From Duganella fentianensis (GTDB lineage Bacteria; Pseudomonadota; Gammaproteobacteria; Burkholderiales; Burkholderiaceae_D), in the NCBI RefSeq assembly GCF_009857835.1, contig NZ_WWCL01000004.1:620001-684000 (forward strand): a stretch of DNA of 64,000 nucleotides, read 5' to 3'. How positions within the stretch are numbered: position 1 is the first letter of the stretch; the number at the start of each line of letters is the position of its first letter. The notes under the pieces are model-generated. The model had not been told where the DNA came from and did not search any database. It saw only the letters and a program-made list of their open reading frames with translations. Shown here one piece after another: positions 40,432 to 50,285 of this stretch. The position numbers and the translations under genes are program-made.

Positions 40432-41190
40432 ATGCAAATTCAGGACAATGTATTCATCGTGACGGGTGGCGCTTCGGGACTGGGCGCCGCAACGGCGCGC
40501 ATGCTGGTCGCGCAGGGCGGCAAAGTAGTGCTGGCGGACGTGCAGGCGGAAGCAGGGCAGGCGCTGGCCGGCGAACTGAACGCTGTATTCGTCAAATGCG
40601 ACGTGACCTCGGAAGCGGACGGTCAGGCCGTCGTGGCGGCGGCCACTGCACTGGGCACGCTGCGTGGCCTGATCAACTGCGCCGGCGTAGCACCGGCCAT
40701 GAAAACCGTAGGTAAAGACGGCCCCCATCCGCTGGAACTGTTCCAGCGCACCGTCAACATCAACTTGATCGGCACCTTCAACATGGCTCGTCTGGCAGCT
40801 GACGCCATGAGCAAAACGGCGGCGACGGACAGTGGCGAGCGTGGCGTGATTATCAACACCGCCTCGGTGGCGGCCTTCGATGGCCAGATCGGTCAGGCGG
40901 CCTATGCTGCCTCGAAAGCGGCTGTAGCTGGCATGACGCTGCCGATGGCTCGCGACCTGTCGCGCAATGCGATCCGCGTGATGACGATTGCTCCCGGTAT
41001 CTTCGAAACGCCTATGCTGATGGGGATGCCGGAAGAAGTGCGCACGGCGCTGGGCGCCATGGTGCCGTTTCCACCCCGCCTCGGCAAGCCGGACGAATAC
41101 GCCCAGCTGGCCAAGGCCATCATCGAAAACACCATGCTCAATGGCGAGACCATCCGTCTGGACGGCGCCATCCGTATGCAGCCGAAGTAA
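40432..41190 (+). CDS. SDR-family 3-hydroxyacyl-CoA dehydrogenase (HSD10-like)
   Basis: A 252-residue NAD-dependent short-chain dehydrogenase. Cofactor loop TGGASGLGAATARML, NAG variant INCAGVAPA, catalytic Ser in NTASVAAFDGQIGQAAYAASKAAV with Y-x3-K (YAASK), and PGIFETPML. This is the type-II 3-hydroxyacyl-CoA / 2-methyl-3-hydroxybutyryl-CoA dehydrogenase group. An isoleucine or fatty-acid oxidation role fits the operator seen upstream but is inferred. Monocistronic, with a strong terminator. Confidence 0.9.
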   Translation: MQIQDNVFIVTGGASGLGAATARMLVAQGGKVVLADVQAEAGQALAGELNAVFVKCDVTSEADGQAVVAAATALGTLRGLINCAGVAPAMKTVGKDGPHPLELFQRTVNINLIGTFNMARLAADAMSKTAATDSGERGVIINTASVAAFDGQIGQAAYAASKAAVAGMTLPMARDLSRNAIRVMTIAPGIFETPMLMGMPEEVRTALGAMVPFPPRLGKPDEYAQLAKAIIENTMLNGETIRLDGAIRMQPK

Positions 41191-41265
41191 GTAGCCGCCA
41201 CCGCAAGCAAGCCTACACCGGCCTGACCGGAAGCAGAATTTGGTGTAGGATTCCAGAGTGATCGG

Positions 41266-41293
41266 GCGCGCAGCGCAGGCTGCGCGCTTTTTT
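41266..41293 (+). terminator. Rho-independent terminator after the SDR gene
   Basis: GCGCGCAGC pairs with GCTGCGCGC (9 bp) around GCAG, followed by six T residues. It ends 14 bases before ggt. Confidence 0.93.
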
Positions 41294-41307
41294 ATTCTGG
41301 AGAGTCT

Positions 41308-43098
41308 ATGTTTCGTCTGAAGTCGCTCAGCGCGCATCTGGCGCTGTCCCTGCCACTGCTGCTTGCGCTGCCAGTACCGGCCCACGCCCAACGCAGCAGC
41401 AACGAAGCTGCGCCCGAAATCGCTACCGGCTATGCGGCCAAGGCGGGCAAGTCGGCGCAGAAGTTCATGGTGGCGGCGGCCAATCCGCTGGCGACGGAGG
41501 CCGGCTACCAGATGCTCAAACAGGGCGGCGCCGCTATCGATGCAGCGATAGCTACCCAGCTGGTGCTGACGCTGGTGGAGCCGCAATCGTCCGGCATAGG
41601 CGGCGGCGCTTTTCTGCTGTATGGCGACGGCAAGCGCGTGCAGTCCTACGATGGCCGCGAAACGGCGCCGGCTGCGGCAGACGAACATCTGTTCCAGGAT
41701 GCGGACGGCAAGCCGGTGTCGCGCGAGACGGGTGTGATCGGCGGCCGTTCGGTCGGTGCGCCGGGCGTGCTGCGCATGCTGGAAATGGCGCACAAGGAGC
41801 ACGGCCGCCTGCCATGGAAAACGCTGTTTGCGCCGGCCATCAAGCTGGCCGAAGACGGCTTCAAGGTCAGTCCGCGCCTGAACGGGCTGCTGTCATGGGA
41901 CCGTTATCTGGCGCGTGATCCCGTGGCCCGTGCCTATTTCTTCGATGAGCAGGACAAACCGCGTCCGGTTGGCTATCTGCTGAAAAATCCCGAACTGGCG
42001 CGCACGTTGCGCGAAATTGCCGAAGGCGGTGCCGATGCCTTCTACCAGGGGCGTATCGCCAGCGATATCGCGGCCAAGGTAGCCGGCCATCCGACCAATC
42101 CGGGCAAGCTGACGGTGGCCGATATTGCCGGCTACCGTGCGCTGGAGCGCCAGCCGCTGTGCACCGACTACAAAGAGTGGACGGTGTGCGGTGCGCCGCC
42201 GCCATCGTCGGGCGGGGTGGCGATTGCCCAGATGCTGGGCGTGCTGGAGATCAAAGACATCGCTCCGCACAAGCCAGTGGATGGCCAGCTGACGGCGCAA
42301 GGCATACACCTGTTCAGCGAAGCGGGCCGGCTGGCCTATGCAGACCGCGACCACTACATTGCCGATCCTGATTTCGTACCGCTGCCCGGTAAAGGCGTGG
42401 CGGCGCTGGTGGACAAGTCCTATCTGGCCCAGCGCGCGGCGCTGATCGGCGAGCGCTCCATGGGGCGCGCTGCCTACGGTGTGCCGGACACGCTGAAGCT
42501 GGCATGGGGGGCTGATAGTGCCATCGACAAGCCATCGACTTCCCATCTGGTGGCGGTAGATGCCTACGGCGGCGCACTGTCCATGACTACTTCGGTGGAA
42601 GATGCCTTCGGCGCGCGCCAGATGGTGGATGGTTTCCTGCTGAATAACCAGCTGACTGATTTCTCCTTCGATTCGCGCGATGCCGATGGTCCTATCGCCA
42701 ACCGGGTGCAGGCCGGCAAACGTCCGCGCAGCGCCATGTCGCCTACGCTGGTGTTCAGGAAGGGCACGCAAGAGCTGGCGCTGGCAGCTGGCTCGCCCGG
42801 TGGCGCCACCATCATCAACTATGTGGCCAAGGTGCTGGTCGGGACGCTGGACTGGCAGCTCGATGTGCAGCAGGCCATCAGCCTGCCCAATTTCGGTAGC
42901 CGCAACGGCCCGACCGAACTGGAAAAAGGCCGCATCGCGCCGGAAGTGATCGAACAGCTGAAGGCGCGTGGCCACCAGATCCGCGAGTCCGAGTTCAATT
43001 CCGGCCTGCAGGGCATACAGCGGCGTGTGGTCAACGGCAAGGCCGAATGGTTCGGCGGCGCCGATCCGCGCCGCGAAGGTGTCGTATTAGGTGACTAA
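41308..43098 (+). CDS. ggt: Gamma-glutamyltransferase
   Basis: A 596-residue periplasmic Ntn-hydrolase with signal peptide (ending AHAQ). It cleaves glutathione and other gamma-glutamyl compounds. Autoprocessing should occur before Thr411 in KPSTSHLVAVD, giving large and small subunits. Substrate motifs include PQSSGIGGGAFLLY with YDGRETAP in the large chain and SPGGATIINYV in the small one. It starts right after the SDR terminator, so it has its own promoter or reads through. Confidence 0.94.
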   Translation: MFRLKSLSAHLALSLPLLLALPVPAHAQRSSNEAAPEIATGYAAKAGKSAQKFMVAAANPLATEAGYQMLKQGGAAIDAAIATQLVLTLVEPQSSGIGGGAFLLYGDGKRVQSYDGRETAPAAADEHLFQDADGKPVSRETGVIGGRSVGAPGVLRMLEMAHKEHGRLPWKTLFAPAIKLAEDGFKVSPRLNGLLSWDRYLARDPVARAYFFDEQDKPRPVGYLLKNPELARTLREIAEGGADAFYQGRIASDIAAKVAGHPTNPGKLTVADIAGYRALERQPLCTDYKEWTVCGAPPPSSGGVAIAQMLGVLEIKDIAPHKPVDGQLTAQGIHLFSEAGRLAYADRDHYIADPDFVPLPGKGVAALVDKSYLAQRAALIGERSMGRAAYGVPDTLKLAWGADSAIDKPSTSHLVAVDAYGGALSMTTSVEDAFGARQMVDGFLLNNQLTDFSFDSRDADGPIANRVQAGKRPRSAMSPTLVFRKGTQELALAAGSPGGATIINYVAKVLVGTLDWQLDVQQAISLPNFGSRNGPTELEKGRIAPEVIEQLKARGHQIRESEFNSGLQGIQRRVVNGKAEWFGGADPRREGVVLGD

Positions 43099-43101
43099 GT
43101 T

Positions 43102-43126
43102 AGTGACTTAATCGGCCGAAGTCACT
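43102..43126 (+). terminator. Hairpin after ggt (weak terminator)
   Basis: AGTGACTT (43102-43109) and AAGTCACT (43119-43126) form a perfect 8-bp stem with a 9-base loop. No U-tract follows, so intrinsic termination is doubtful. Confidence 0.35.
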
Positions 43127-43180
43127 CTAAGTGCAGGGCTGGGGCTCCCCAAACTACTCAGACCCTGCTAATCTCTTTGA

Positions 43181-44356
43181 ATGGGAATTCATAAGAAAAC
43201 CGGCCTGATACTGACAGGTGGTGGTGCACGTGCTGCCTATCAGGTCGGCGTACTGCAGGCGATCTCGCAAATACTGTGGGAGGCAGGCTGGCCGCCGGCA
43301 CGCAATCCCTTCGAAATCATCTGCGGCACTTCCGCTGGCGCCATCAACGCTACGGCGCTGGCCTGTCGTGCCGATAATTTCGGCGAAGGTGTACAGAAGC
43401 TGCTCGACGTGTGGGAGCATATCGAAGTAGGGCAGGTGTACCGCGCTGATTCGCTCGGCGTGATCCGCTCCGGTGCGCGCTGGCTGTCGCTGCTGTCGTT
43501 CGGCTGGCTGCTGCGCAAATGGCGCGCCCAGCCGCCCGCTTCCCTGCTCGATAACACCCCGCTGGTCGGCCTGCTGCACCGCATGCTCGATCTGCCGCGT
43601 CTCGATGCCGTGCTGTCGGAAGGTTTGCTGCATGCGCTGGCCGTGACGGCATCGTCGTACAGCGCCGGTAACCACCTGACCTTTTACCAGACCGCGGCCG
43701 ATATCGCGCCATGGGTACGCATGCAGCGGGTGGCACTGCAGGACCAGATCGGCGTCGAGCATCTGCTGGCATCGTCGGCGATTCCTTTCATCTTCCCTGC
43801 CACGCCGTTATACATGGGCGGTCACCGCGAATACTGCGGTGACGGTTCGATGCGCCAGCTGGCGCCGATTTCACCGGCCATCCACCTCGGCGCCAGCAAA
43901 GTGCTGGTGGTAGGGGCGGGCCGCCTGACCGAACCACCGCGCAGCGCTGCCGAACAGGGCGCGTCGCGCTATCCGAGTCTGGCGCAGATCGCCGGCCATG
44001 CCATGTCGTCCATCTTCCTCGATAGTCTGGCCGTCGATATCGAAAGGCTGGAACGTATCAACCGCACCCTGTCGCTGCTGCCGGAATCGGTACTGGAACA
44101 GACGCCGCTGAAACCGGTGAAGCTGCTGGTGATTGCGCCGTCCGAGCGGCTCGATGGCATCGCTGCGCGCCATGTGGCCAGCCTGCCGGCGCCGATACGC
44201 ACCATGCTGTCGGGCATAGGTGCAACCGAATCGCGCGGCTCTGCACTGGCTTCCTATCTGCTGTTTGAATCATCGTATACTTGCGAGTTGATCCGTCTTG
44301 GTCAGCACGATACCTTTGCGCGCAAGGACGATGTGCTGGCATTCTTCGAATCCTGA
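43181..44356 (+). CDS. Patatin-like phospholipase
   Basis: A 391-residue Ser/Asp-dyad lipase of the RssA/YlbK kind. Oxyanion loop TGGGARAAYQVGVL, nucleophile S51 in GTSAG and Asp221 in GDGSMRQ. No signal peptide, so cytoplasmic or membrane-associated. It hydrolyses acyl esters of phospholipids; the target is unknown. The sensor-kinase gene begins 12 bases later and may be co-transcribed. Confidence 0.92.
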   Translation: MGIHKKTGLILTGGGARAAYQVGVLQAISQILWEAGWPPARNPFEIICGTSAGAINATALACRADNFGEGVQKLLDVWEHIEVGQVYRADSLGVIRSGARWLSLLSFGWLLRKWRAQPPASLLDNTPLVGLLHRMLDLPRLDAVLSEGLLHALAVTASSYSAGNHLTFYQTAADIAPWVRMQRVALQDQIGVEHLLASSAIPFIFPATPLYMGGHREYCGDGSMRQLAPISPAIHLGASKVLVVGAGRLTEPPRSAAEQGASRYPSLAQIAGHAMSSIFLDSLAVDIERLERINRTLSLLPESVLEQTPLKPVKLLVIAPSERLDGIAARHVASLPAPIRTMLSGIGATESRGSALASYLLFESSYTCELIRLGQHDTFARKDDVLAFFES

Positions 44357-44368
44357 TCGGGCTACGCT

Positions 44369-47300
44369 TTGTCGCTGAATCTAAGTATCTGCCGTTATCT
44401 GCTGTTGCCACTGCTATTGTGGGCTACTGCCGTCTGGGCCGGACCGCCGCCGCGCACGCTGCGCTTCGACCAGTTCCGCGTCGAGAACGGGCTGGCACAG
44501 GAGACCGTACTGTCGATCACGCAGGACCGGCAGGGCTTTATCTGGCTGGGCACACAGGCCGGCGTGACCCGCTTCGACGGTTATCGTGCCGTGACCTTCA
44601 AGAGTGCAGTCTCGGACCCGCGCAGCCTGATCGACAACTGGGTGCGTGCGCTGCACGTCGATGCGGCCGGCCAGCTGTGGCTCGGTACGGACGGCGGGCT
44701 GGATCGCTTCGATCCCGACACCAATACCTTCATCCATTATCTGCCCAGCGAATCGAGCCAGCGCGGCAATGGCAACCGGCATATCCGCGCCATCGTCGAC
44801 GACGGCGCCGGCTCCATGTGGCTGGCCAGCGGCGACGGCCTGCACCTGTTCGACCCGCGTACGCGCCGCTTCGTCAGCTGGCACCACGATCCGGCTGATC
44901 CGGGCAGCCTGTCCAACGATCAGGTGAATGCGCTGGCGCGCGATGCCAGCGGCAGGTTGTGGGTGGCAACTGCCACCGGACTGGATATGCTGGCGCCGGG
45001 CGCCATGCGCTTCCAGCATTTCACCATGGACGCCAGCCGTAACAGCAAATTCAATACGGTGCTGTCGCTGCAGGTCGATAGCGAACAGTCGCTGTGGGTG
45101 GGCACGCTGGGCGGGCTGGAACAGTGGCGCCTGCTGGGCAGCGAACCGCAGCGGCGCCGCTTCGGGCCGCGTGAAGGCCTGCGCGCCGGTGCCAGTGTGC
45201 CGGTGATGTATCAGGACCCCGATACCAATGTGTGGATAGGCACGCAGGCCGATGGCCTGTTCCGCTGGGTGCCGGCGGAGAACCGTCTGCAGCAGTACCG
45301 TCATCAGCTCAGTGACAGCCATAGTGTTGCCGATAACCAGATCTCCTCGCTATACCGCGACCGGGTAGGAACGTTCTGGGTCGGCACCTGGAATGACGGC
45401 GTGAGCCGGGTCGATATGGGGAGCGGCGGCTTCTCGCGCATCGTGCGCCAGACCGATATTCCGAATACGCTGACGGACAACAAGGTACACGCGATTATCG
45501 GCGAGACGCAGGGGCGGCTGTGGCTGGGCACCAGCAGCGGCCTGAATCTGTACGATCCTGTCAGCGGCACGGCGCGTACCTGGCGCTATGCGCCGGGCAG
45601 CGCGAATAGCCTGAGCGACGACCACGTGACCACGCTGCTGCGCGACCGGAAAGGAAATATCTGGGTAGGTGGCCGGGCCGGCCTGAATCATCTGAACATG
45701 GCCAATGGCAGCATCAGCGTAACCTCGTTTGCCCATGGTGATCCGGCCAGCGACATTATCCGTAATATCGTGGCCGACAGCAGCGGCATACTCTGGATAG
45801 CTTCGCGCGGCGGCCTGCACCGGCTCGATCCGCAGACCATGGCGGTGCGCACCTACCGGCACGATCCGTCGGACGTGAACAGCCTGTCCGATAATGTGGT
45901 GCGGCCGATACTGGAAGACCGGCAGGGCCGTATGTGGGTGGGAACGTTTAACGGTCTGGATCTGTTTGACCGCAAGACGGGTGTGTTCCGCCACTTCCGC
46001 CGCGAGGCCAATAATCCCCGCAGTCTGAGCCACGATGAAGTGCATTATCTGTATGAAGATGGCGTTGGCACTATCTGGGTGGGCACCGCCGCGGGCCTGA
46101 ACCGCATGGAGCAGGGCAAGGATGGCAGCATCGCTTTTCATTCCTATCTGCGCAAGGACGGTTTCGCCGATGACGCGATTGCCTCCATCCTGCCCGATGA
46201 TGCGGGCAACCTCTGGCTCAGCACCAATAGCGGCTTGTCGCGCCTGAATACCCGCACTGGCCTGATCCGCAACTACTCGGGGGCGGACGGCACGATAGAA
46301 GGCGCCTACTTCGATGGTTCGGCCTTGCGCGCGGCCGATGGCACGCTGTATTTCGGCGGCTTCAACGGCGTCACCACGTTCATGCCGGCCGAGATACGCG
46401 AGAACAGCGTGGCACCGGGCGTGGTGATCACCGACTTCCAGATCTTTAATAAATCCGTCAAGCCGGGCCAGCCCGAGCACGCCGATGTGCTGAAGACAGC
46501 GATAGAACACACGGCTGCGCTAACCCTGAGCGAGCGCGATTCCGTATTCTCGCTGGAGTTCGCAGCCTTGCACTTTGCTGCGCCCCAGCGCAACCGCTTT
46601 GCCTATCAGCTGCAGGGCTTCGATGAAGACTGGGTGCTGACGGATTCGGATAAGCGCTTTGCCACCTACACCAATCTTGATCCGGGTAAGTACATCTTCC
46701 GCGTCAAGGCGGCCAACAAGGACGGCATCTGGAATGATAACGCGGCGACGCTGGAGATCAACATTCTGCCGCCATTCTGGAAAACCTGGTGGTTCCGGCT
46801 GCTGGTATTCATCGCTGCCGCCGGTGCCTGCTATGCGCTTTATCGTGGCCGTGTACGCAGCCTGCGCCATCAGCAGCTGCGGCTGGAAAATCTGGTCGGT
46901 TCGCGCACCGCCGAAGTGGAACAGAAAAATCTGCTGCTGCAGCAGCAGAAGCAGGAACTGGAGCAGCGCCGGCTGGAGGCAGAAGCGCAGCGTGCCGAAG
47001 CCGAGCAGCGCCGCATCGATGCGGAGCGGCAGAAGATCGAAGTGGAGCACCAGAAGGAAAACGTGGAACAGGCGCACCGTAATATCTCGGTGCTGAGCGA
47101 GCTGGGACGGGAAATGAGCGCCACGCTGGATATGGAAACCAGCATGCAGACGCTGTACCGCCATGTGCATCACCTGATGAATGCGCAGATCTTCGGCATC
47201 GGCTTCGTGCGCGAAGATGCAGGGGTGATCGATTTTCCGTTTGCCATCGAGGAGGGGGTGCGCACGCTGCCTTACCAGCGCCGGCTGGACCAGCCCAACC

Positions 47301-49321
47301 AGCTTGCCGTCTGGTGCCTGACGCACCGCGAGCCGGTCTTCATCAACGACTTCCATGGCGAGTACCGCAAGTATATGGATGAATCGGGGCTGGATAATCT
47401 GGTGCCCTGCATCCGTGAAGATGGCCAGCCTGCGTCAATTGCGGAATCGATGATGTATGCGCCCCTGATTGTGACGGACAAGGTGGTGGGCCTGCTGTGC
47501 GTGCAGAGTAAGGAAAAGCACGCCTACCAGCAGGTGCATATGGATATGCTGCAGACGCTGGCCGCGCATGCGGCGGCCGGGCTGGAAAATGCCCGCGCCT
47601 ACCAGCAGCTGGAAGAAACCCTGCAGACCTTGCGCCGCACGCAGGAGCAGCTGGTGCAGCAGGAGCGCCAGGTGCGCTTGCACACGGATGAGCTGGCGCT
47701 GGCCAACCGCGCCTTGCAGGAAAACGATGAACGTCTGCGGCTGGCCAAGCAGAAGGCGGAAGACGCCACGCGCCAGAAGTCCGAGTTCCTCGCCAATATG
47801 AGCCACGAGATGCGTACCCCGCTGGCCGGCGTGATCGGCATGCTGGGCTTTGCCTTGCGCGATCTGAAGCTGGGCGTCAGCACGCGCGAGCAGATTTTGC
47901 GGGCGCAGGCGAATGCCCAGTCGCTGCTGTCCATCATTAACGATCTGCTGGACTTTTCCAAGATCGAGGCGGGCAAGCTGACCATCGAGAATATCGACTT
48001 CTCGTTGTCCTCTGCGGTGGAAAACGTGGTCAGTCTGTTTGAAGAGCAGGCCGCCGCCCACAGCGTGGGCTTCAGTCTGGAATTTGGCGAGGACCTGCCG
48101 CAGTATGTGGTGGGCGATCCTACCCGTCTGCGCCAGGTGCTGGTGAATCTGGTGGGGAATGCGTTCAAGTTCACCGAGCATGGCTCGGTGCGCATGCGCG
48201 TCGAGCGAGTGCTGCCAGATGCAGATAGCGCCCGGAGCGGCATGAACCGCATCCGCTTCAGCGTCAGCGATACCGGCATCGGCATCGAGGCCGAGGCCAT
48301 ACCCCGTCTGTTCCAGCAATTCGAACAGGCCGATGCTTCTACCACGCGCCGCTACGGCGGTACGGGGCTGGGCTTGGCCATCTGCCGCCAGCTGGTAGAG
48401 CTGATGGGCGGCGAAATCAGCGCGGTCAGCACACCGGGGCAGGGCAGTACCTTTACTTTCGAGCTACCGCTGGCCAATGGTGTGGCGCCGACCATGGTGC
48501 CGCATGTGCCGCGCGAGCCGCATAGTCACCAGCTCAAGGTGCTGTGCGCAGAAGACTTCCCGACCAATCAGATCATCATCCGCATGATGCTGGAAGATCT
48601 GGGGCACAAGGTCGATATCGCCGCCAACGGTGCGCTGGCCGTGAAAGCCTGCGCGCTGACGCGCTATGACCTGATCCTGATGGATGGCCGCATGCCGGAA
48701 ATGGATGGCGCCAGCGCGACGCGGATTATCCGTGCCGGCGGCCCGATCGATGCGCCGGTGCGCGATCAGGAGCTGATGATTATTGCGCTGACCGCGAACG
48801 CCAGCGAAGAAGACCGCAGCCGCTATCTGGCGGCGGGCATGGACGATTTCCTGACCAAGCCTATCGATGAAGACAAGCTGCACTTCCAGCTCAGCCGCGC
48901 CATCGAGCGCCAGCTGCAGCGCGGGGTGCACCTGCCGCGCATGGCGCCCCGTAACGAGACGACGGGCGGCACGGCGGAACTCGATGCCATGTTCGGCGTG
49001 GCGCCAGCACCGGCGCCGGGACTGGAACCGGCGCGGCTGGCCCAGCATAGCGGTGGCACAGACCTGAAGCAGCGCTTGCGCAGCGCCTTCAATCAGGATG
49101 TGCCGCTGCGGCTGGCGGAGCTGGAGCATGCGATAGAAGACGGCGCGACCGATGTGGCGGGGCGCTTGCTGCACGGGATGAAAGGCAGTGCCGGCTATCT
49201 GGAAGAGCAGGAATTACAGGCACTGTGCGGTGATCTGGAGCTGGCGGCCGACCACGCCGACTGGGCACGCCTGCGTGAGGCGCTGCCGCAATTGCGCGCA
49301 CTGTTGCAGAAAGTGCGCTAG
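44369..49321 (+). CDS. Hybrid two-component sensor kinase with Reg_prop beta-propeller
   Basis: 1650 residues. Order: signal peptide or first helix; about 13 propeller repeats of the type GxIWxGTxxGLxRFD (residues 45-640); Y_Y_Y domain (FAYQLQGFDEDW to LEINILPP); membrane helix (near 805-822); coiled coil (835-910, Gln/Glu/Arg-rich); GAF-like domain; HisKA with His1146 in NMSHEMRTPL; HATPase (ending GGTGLGLAICRQL); receiver with Asp1439 (ILMDGRMPEMDG); Hpt with His1602 (LLHGMKGSAGYL). The periplasmic propeller should bind a ligand and drive a full phosphorelay. It starts at TTG 44369 with a weak ribosome site. The response regulator at 49426 is the obvious partner. Confidence 0.92.
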   Translation: MSLNLSICRYLLLPLLLWATAVWAGPPPRTLRFDQFRVENGLAQETVLSITQDRQGFIWLGTQAGVTRFDGYRAVTFKSAVSDPRSLIDNWVRALHVDAAGQLWLGTDGGLDRFDPDTNTFIHYLPSESSQRGNGNRHIRAIVDDGAGSMWLASGDGLHLFDPRTRRFVSWHHDPADPGSLSNDQVNALARDASGRLWVATATGLDMLAPGAMRFQHFTMDASRNSKFNTVLSLQVDSEQSLWVGTLGGLEQWRLLGSEPQRRRFGPREGLRAGASVPVMYQDPDTNVWIGTQADGLFRWVPAENRLQQYRHQLSDSHSVADNQISSLYRDRVGTFWVGTWNDGVSRVDMGSGGFSRIVRQTDIPNTLTDNKVHAIIGETQGRLWLGTSSGLNLYDPVSGTARTWRYAPGSANSLSDDHVTTLLRDRKGNIWVGGRAGLNHLNMANGSISVTSFAHGDPASDIIRNIVADSSGILWIASRGGLHRLDPQTMAVRTYRHDPSDVNSLSDNVVRPILEDRQGRMWVGTFNGLDLFDRKTGVFRHFRREANNPRSLSHDEVHYLYEDGVGTIWVGTAAGLNRMEQGKDGSIAFHSYLRKDGFADDAIASILPDDAGNLWLSTNSGLSRLNTRTGLIRNYSGADGTIEGAYFDGSALRAADGTLYFGGFNGVTTFMPAEIRENSVAPGVVITDFQIFNKSVKPGQPEHADVLKTAIEHTAALTLSERDSVFSLEFAALHFAAPQRNRFAYQLQGFDEDWVLTDSDKRFATYTNLDPGKYIFRVKAANKDGIWNDNAATLEINILPPFWKTWWFRLLVFIAAAGACYALYRGRVRSLRHQQLRLENLVGSRTAEVEQKNLLLQQQKQELEQRRLEAEAQRAEAEQRRIDAERQKIEVEHQKENVEQAHRNISVLSELGREMSATLDMETSMQTLYRHVHHLMNAQIFGIGFVREDAGVIDFPFAIEEGVRTLPYQRRLDQPNQLAVWCLTHREPVFINDFHGEYRKYMDESGLDNLVPCIREDGQPASIAESMMYAPLIVTDKVVGLLCVQSKEKHAYQQVHMDMLQTLAAHAAAGLENARAYQQLEETLQTLRRTQEQLVQQERQVRLHTDELALANRALQENDERLRLAKQKAEDATRQKSEFLANMSHEMRTPLAGVIGMLGFALRDLKLGVSTREQILRAQANAQSLLSIINDLLDFSKIEAGKLTIENIDFSLSSAVENVVSLFEEQAAAHSVGFSLEFGEDLPQYVVGDPTRLRQVLVNLVGNAFKFTEHGSVRMRVERVLPDADSARSGMNRIRFSVSDTGIGIEAEAIPRLFQQFEQADASTTRRYGGTGLGLAICRQLVELMGGEISAVSTPGQGSTFTFELPLANGVAPTMVPHVPREPHSHQLKVLCAEDFPTNQIIIRMMLEDLGHKVDIAANGALAVKACALTRYDLILMDGRMPEMDGASATRIIRAGGPIDAPVRDQELMIIALTANASEEDRSRYLAAGMDDFLTKPIDEDKLHFQLSRAIERQLQRGVHLPRMAPRNETTGGTAELDAMFGVAPAPAPGLEPARLAQHSGGTDLKQRLRSAFNQDVPLRLAELEHAIEDGATDVAGRLLHGMKGSAGYLEEQELQALCGDLELAADHADWARLREALPQLRALLQKVR

Positions 49322-49425
49322 AGGACAGCCGGCTGTGTACGGTTTCGGTTAAGATGGGCCAGATTGCTCGCAGTGCCACAGGCAGCGCAGGATTGAAGCG
49401 CAAGTAACAAGGCACAGGTAAATAC

Positions 49426-50139
49426 ATGAAAGTTCTGGTAGTCGATGATGATGTCGTGTCGCGCATGGTGCTGATGCACCTGATCGACAGCTGCGGCCAG
49501 TTCGAAATCGTCGAAGCCGAAGATGGCGAGGACGCGTGGCAGCAGCTGCAGCAAGGGCTGCGGCCGGCCATCTGTTTCTGCGATCTGCGCATGCCCCGTC
49601 TGTCGGGGCTGGAGCTGCTGCAGCGCCTGCGCCAGCGTAGCGACTTTGCCACGCTGCCGTTTGTGCTGGTCACTTCGGCCAATGATGCCCATACGGTCGA
49701 CGAGGCGACGCAGGGTGGCGCTAGCGGCTATGTGGTGAAGCCTTTCCAGGCCGATCAGGTGCGCCAGCATCTGCTGGCACTGCAGGACGACGGTCAGTCC
49801 AGCTACCGCCACCATGCCGAGGAACCGGCGCGGACGCTGGCCCGCCTGGGCATCAATAGCGAACGCCTGCTGGTGTATCTGAACGGTTTTGCCAGCCAGC
49901 TGGCTGCTGCCAGCGAGGAACTGGGCCCGCTGCTGGAGCAGGGGCGCCAGGACGAGTTGCGCCAGCGGCTGGACCGTCTCTACGCGGGTTGTGTCACGCT
50001 GGGGTTGAACGGAGCGTCGGCTAGCCTGCAGCAATTGCAGGCTGCGCCACTGTCGGTGGCAGCGCTGCAGGCGGTACTGAAAACAGTGCTGCGCGCTGTC
50101 AGCTATCAGACCGATCTGGTTCTGCAGGCTGCATCCTGA
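49426..50139 (+). CDS. Response regulator with REC domain and helical C-terminus
   Basis: 237 residues. Receiver domain: acidic pocket VDDD, phospho-acceptor D53 (CDLRMP), signalling Thr/Ser in VTSA and Lys in VVKPF. The C-terminal ~110 residues are helical (ASEELGPLLEQGRQDELRQRL) with no DNA-binding motif and no obvious enzyme domain; possibly a degenerate Hpt-like bundle. It lies 104 bases after the hybrid kinase and is likely its target. Confidence 0.88.
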   Translation: MKVLVVDDDVVSRMVLMHLIDSCGQFEIVEAEDGEDAWQQLQQGLRPAICFCDLRMPRLSGLELLQRLRQRSDFATLPFVLVTSANDAHTVDEATQGGASGYVVKPFQADQVRQHLLALQDDGQSSYRHHAEEPARTLARLGINSERLLVYLNGFASQLAAASEELGPLLEQGRQDELRQRLDRLYAGCVTLGLNGASASLQQLQAAPLSVAALQAVLKTVLRAVSYQTDLVLQAAS

Positions 50140-50208
50140 TAGTCGCGCTGGCCCGCTGCGGGCCGGTAAATTCCCCGTAGTTCCGGTGCGTAGTCGCGCG
50201 CTTTGCCC

Positions 50209-50237
50209 TTGCTGGAAAAATAGTTTAAACTTAAAGT
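50209..50237 (+). promoter_or_regulatory. Promoter with internal palindrome for the 2-aminobenzoate operon
   Basis: TTGCTG (50209-50214) and TAAAGT (50232-50237) are 17 bp apart. The perfect 10-bp palindrome AGTTTAAACT (50222-50231) fills the spacer, a position suited to repression by the operon's own MarR protein. Confidence 0.5.
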
Positions 50238-50285
50238 ATCGTCCGATTGCGGGCGGTGCGCGCGACTATTTTCGACAGGGGGATC

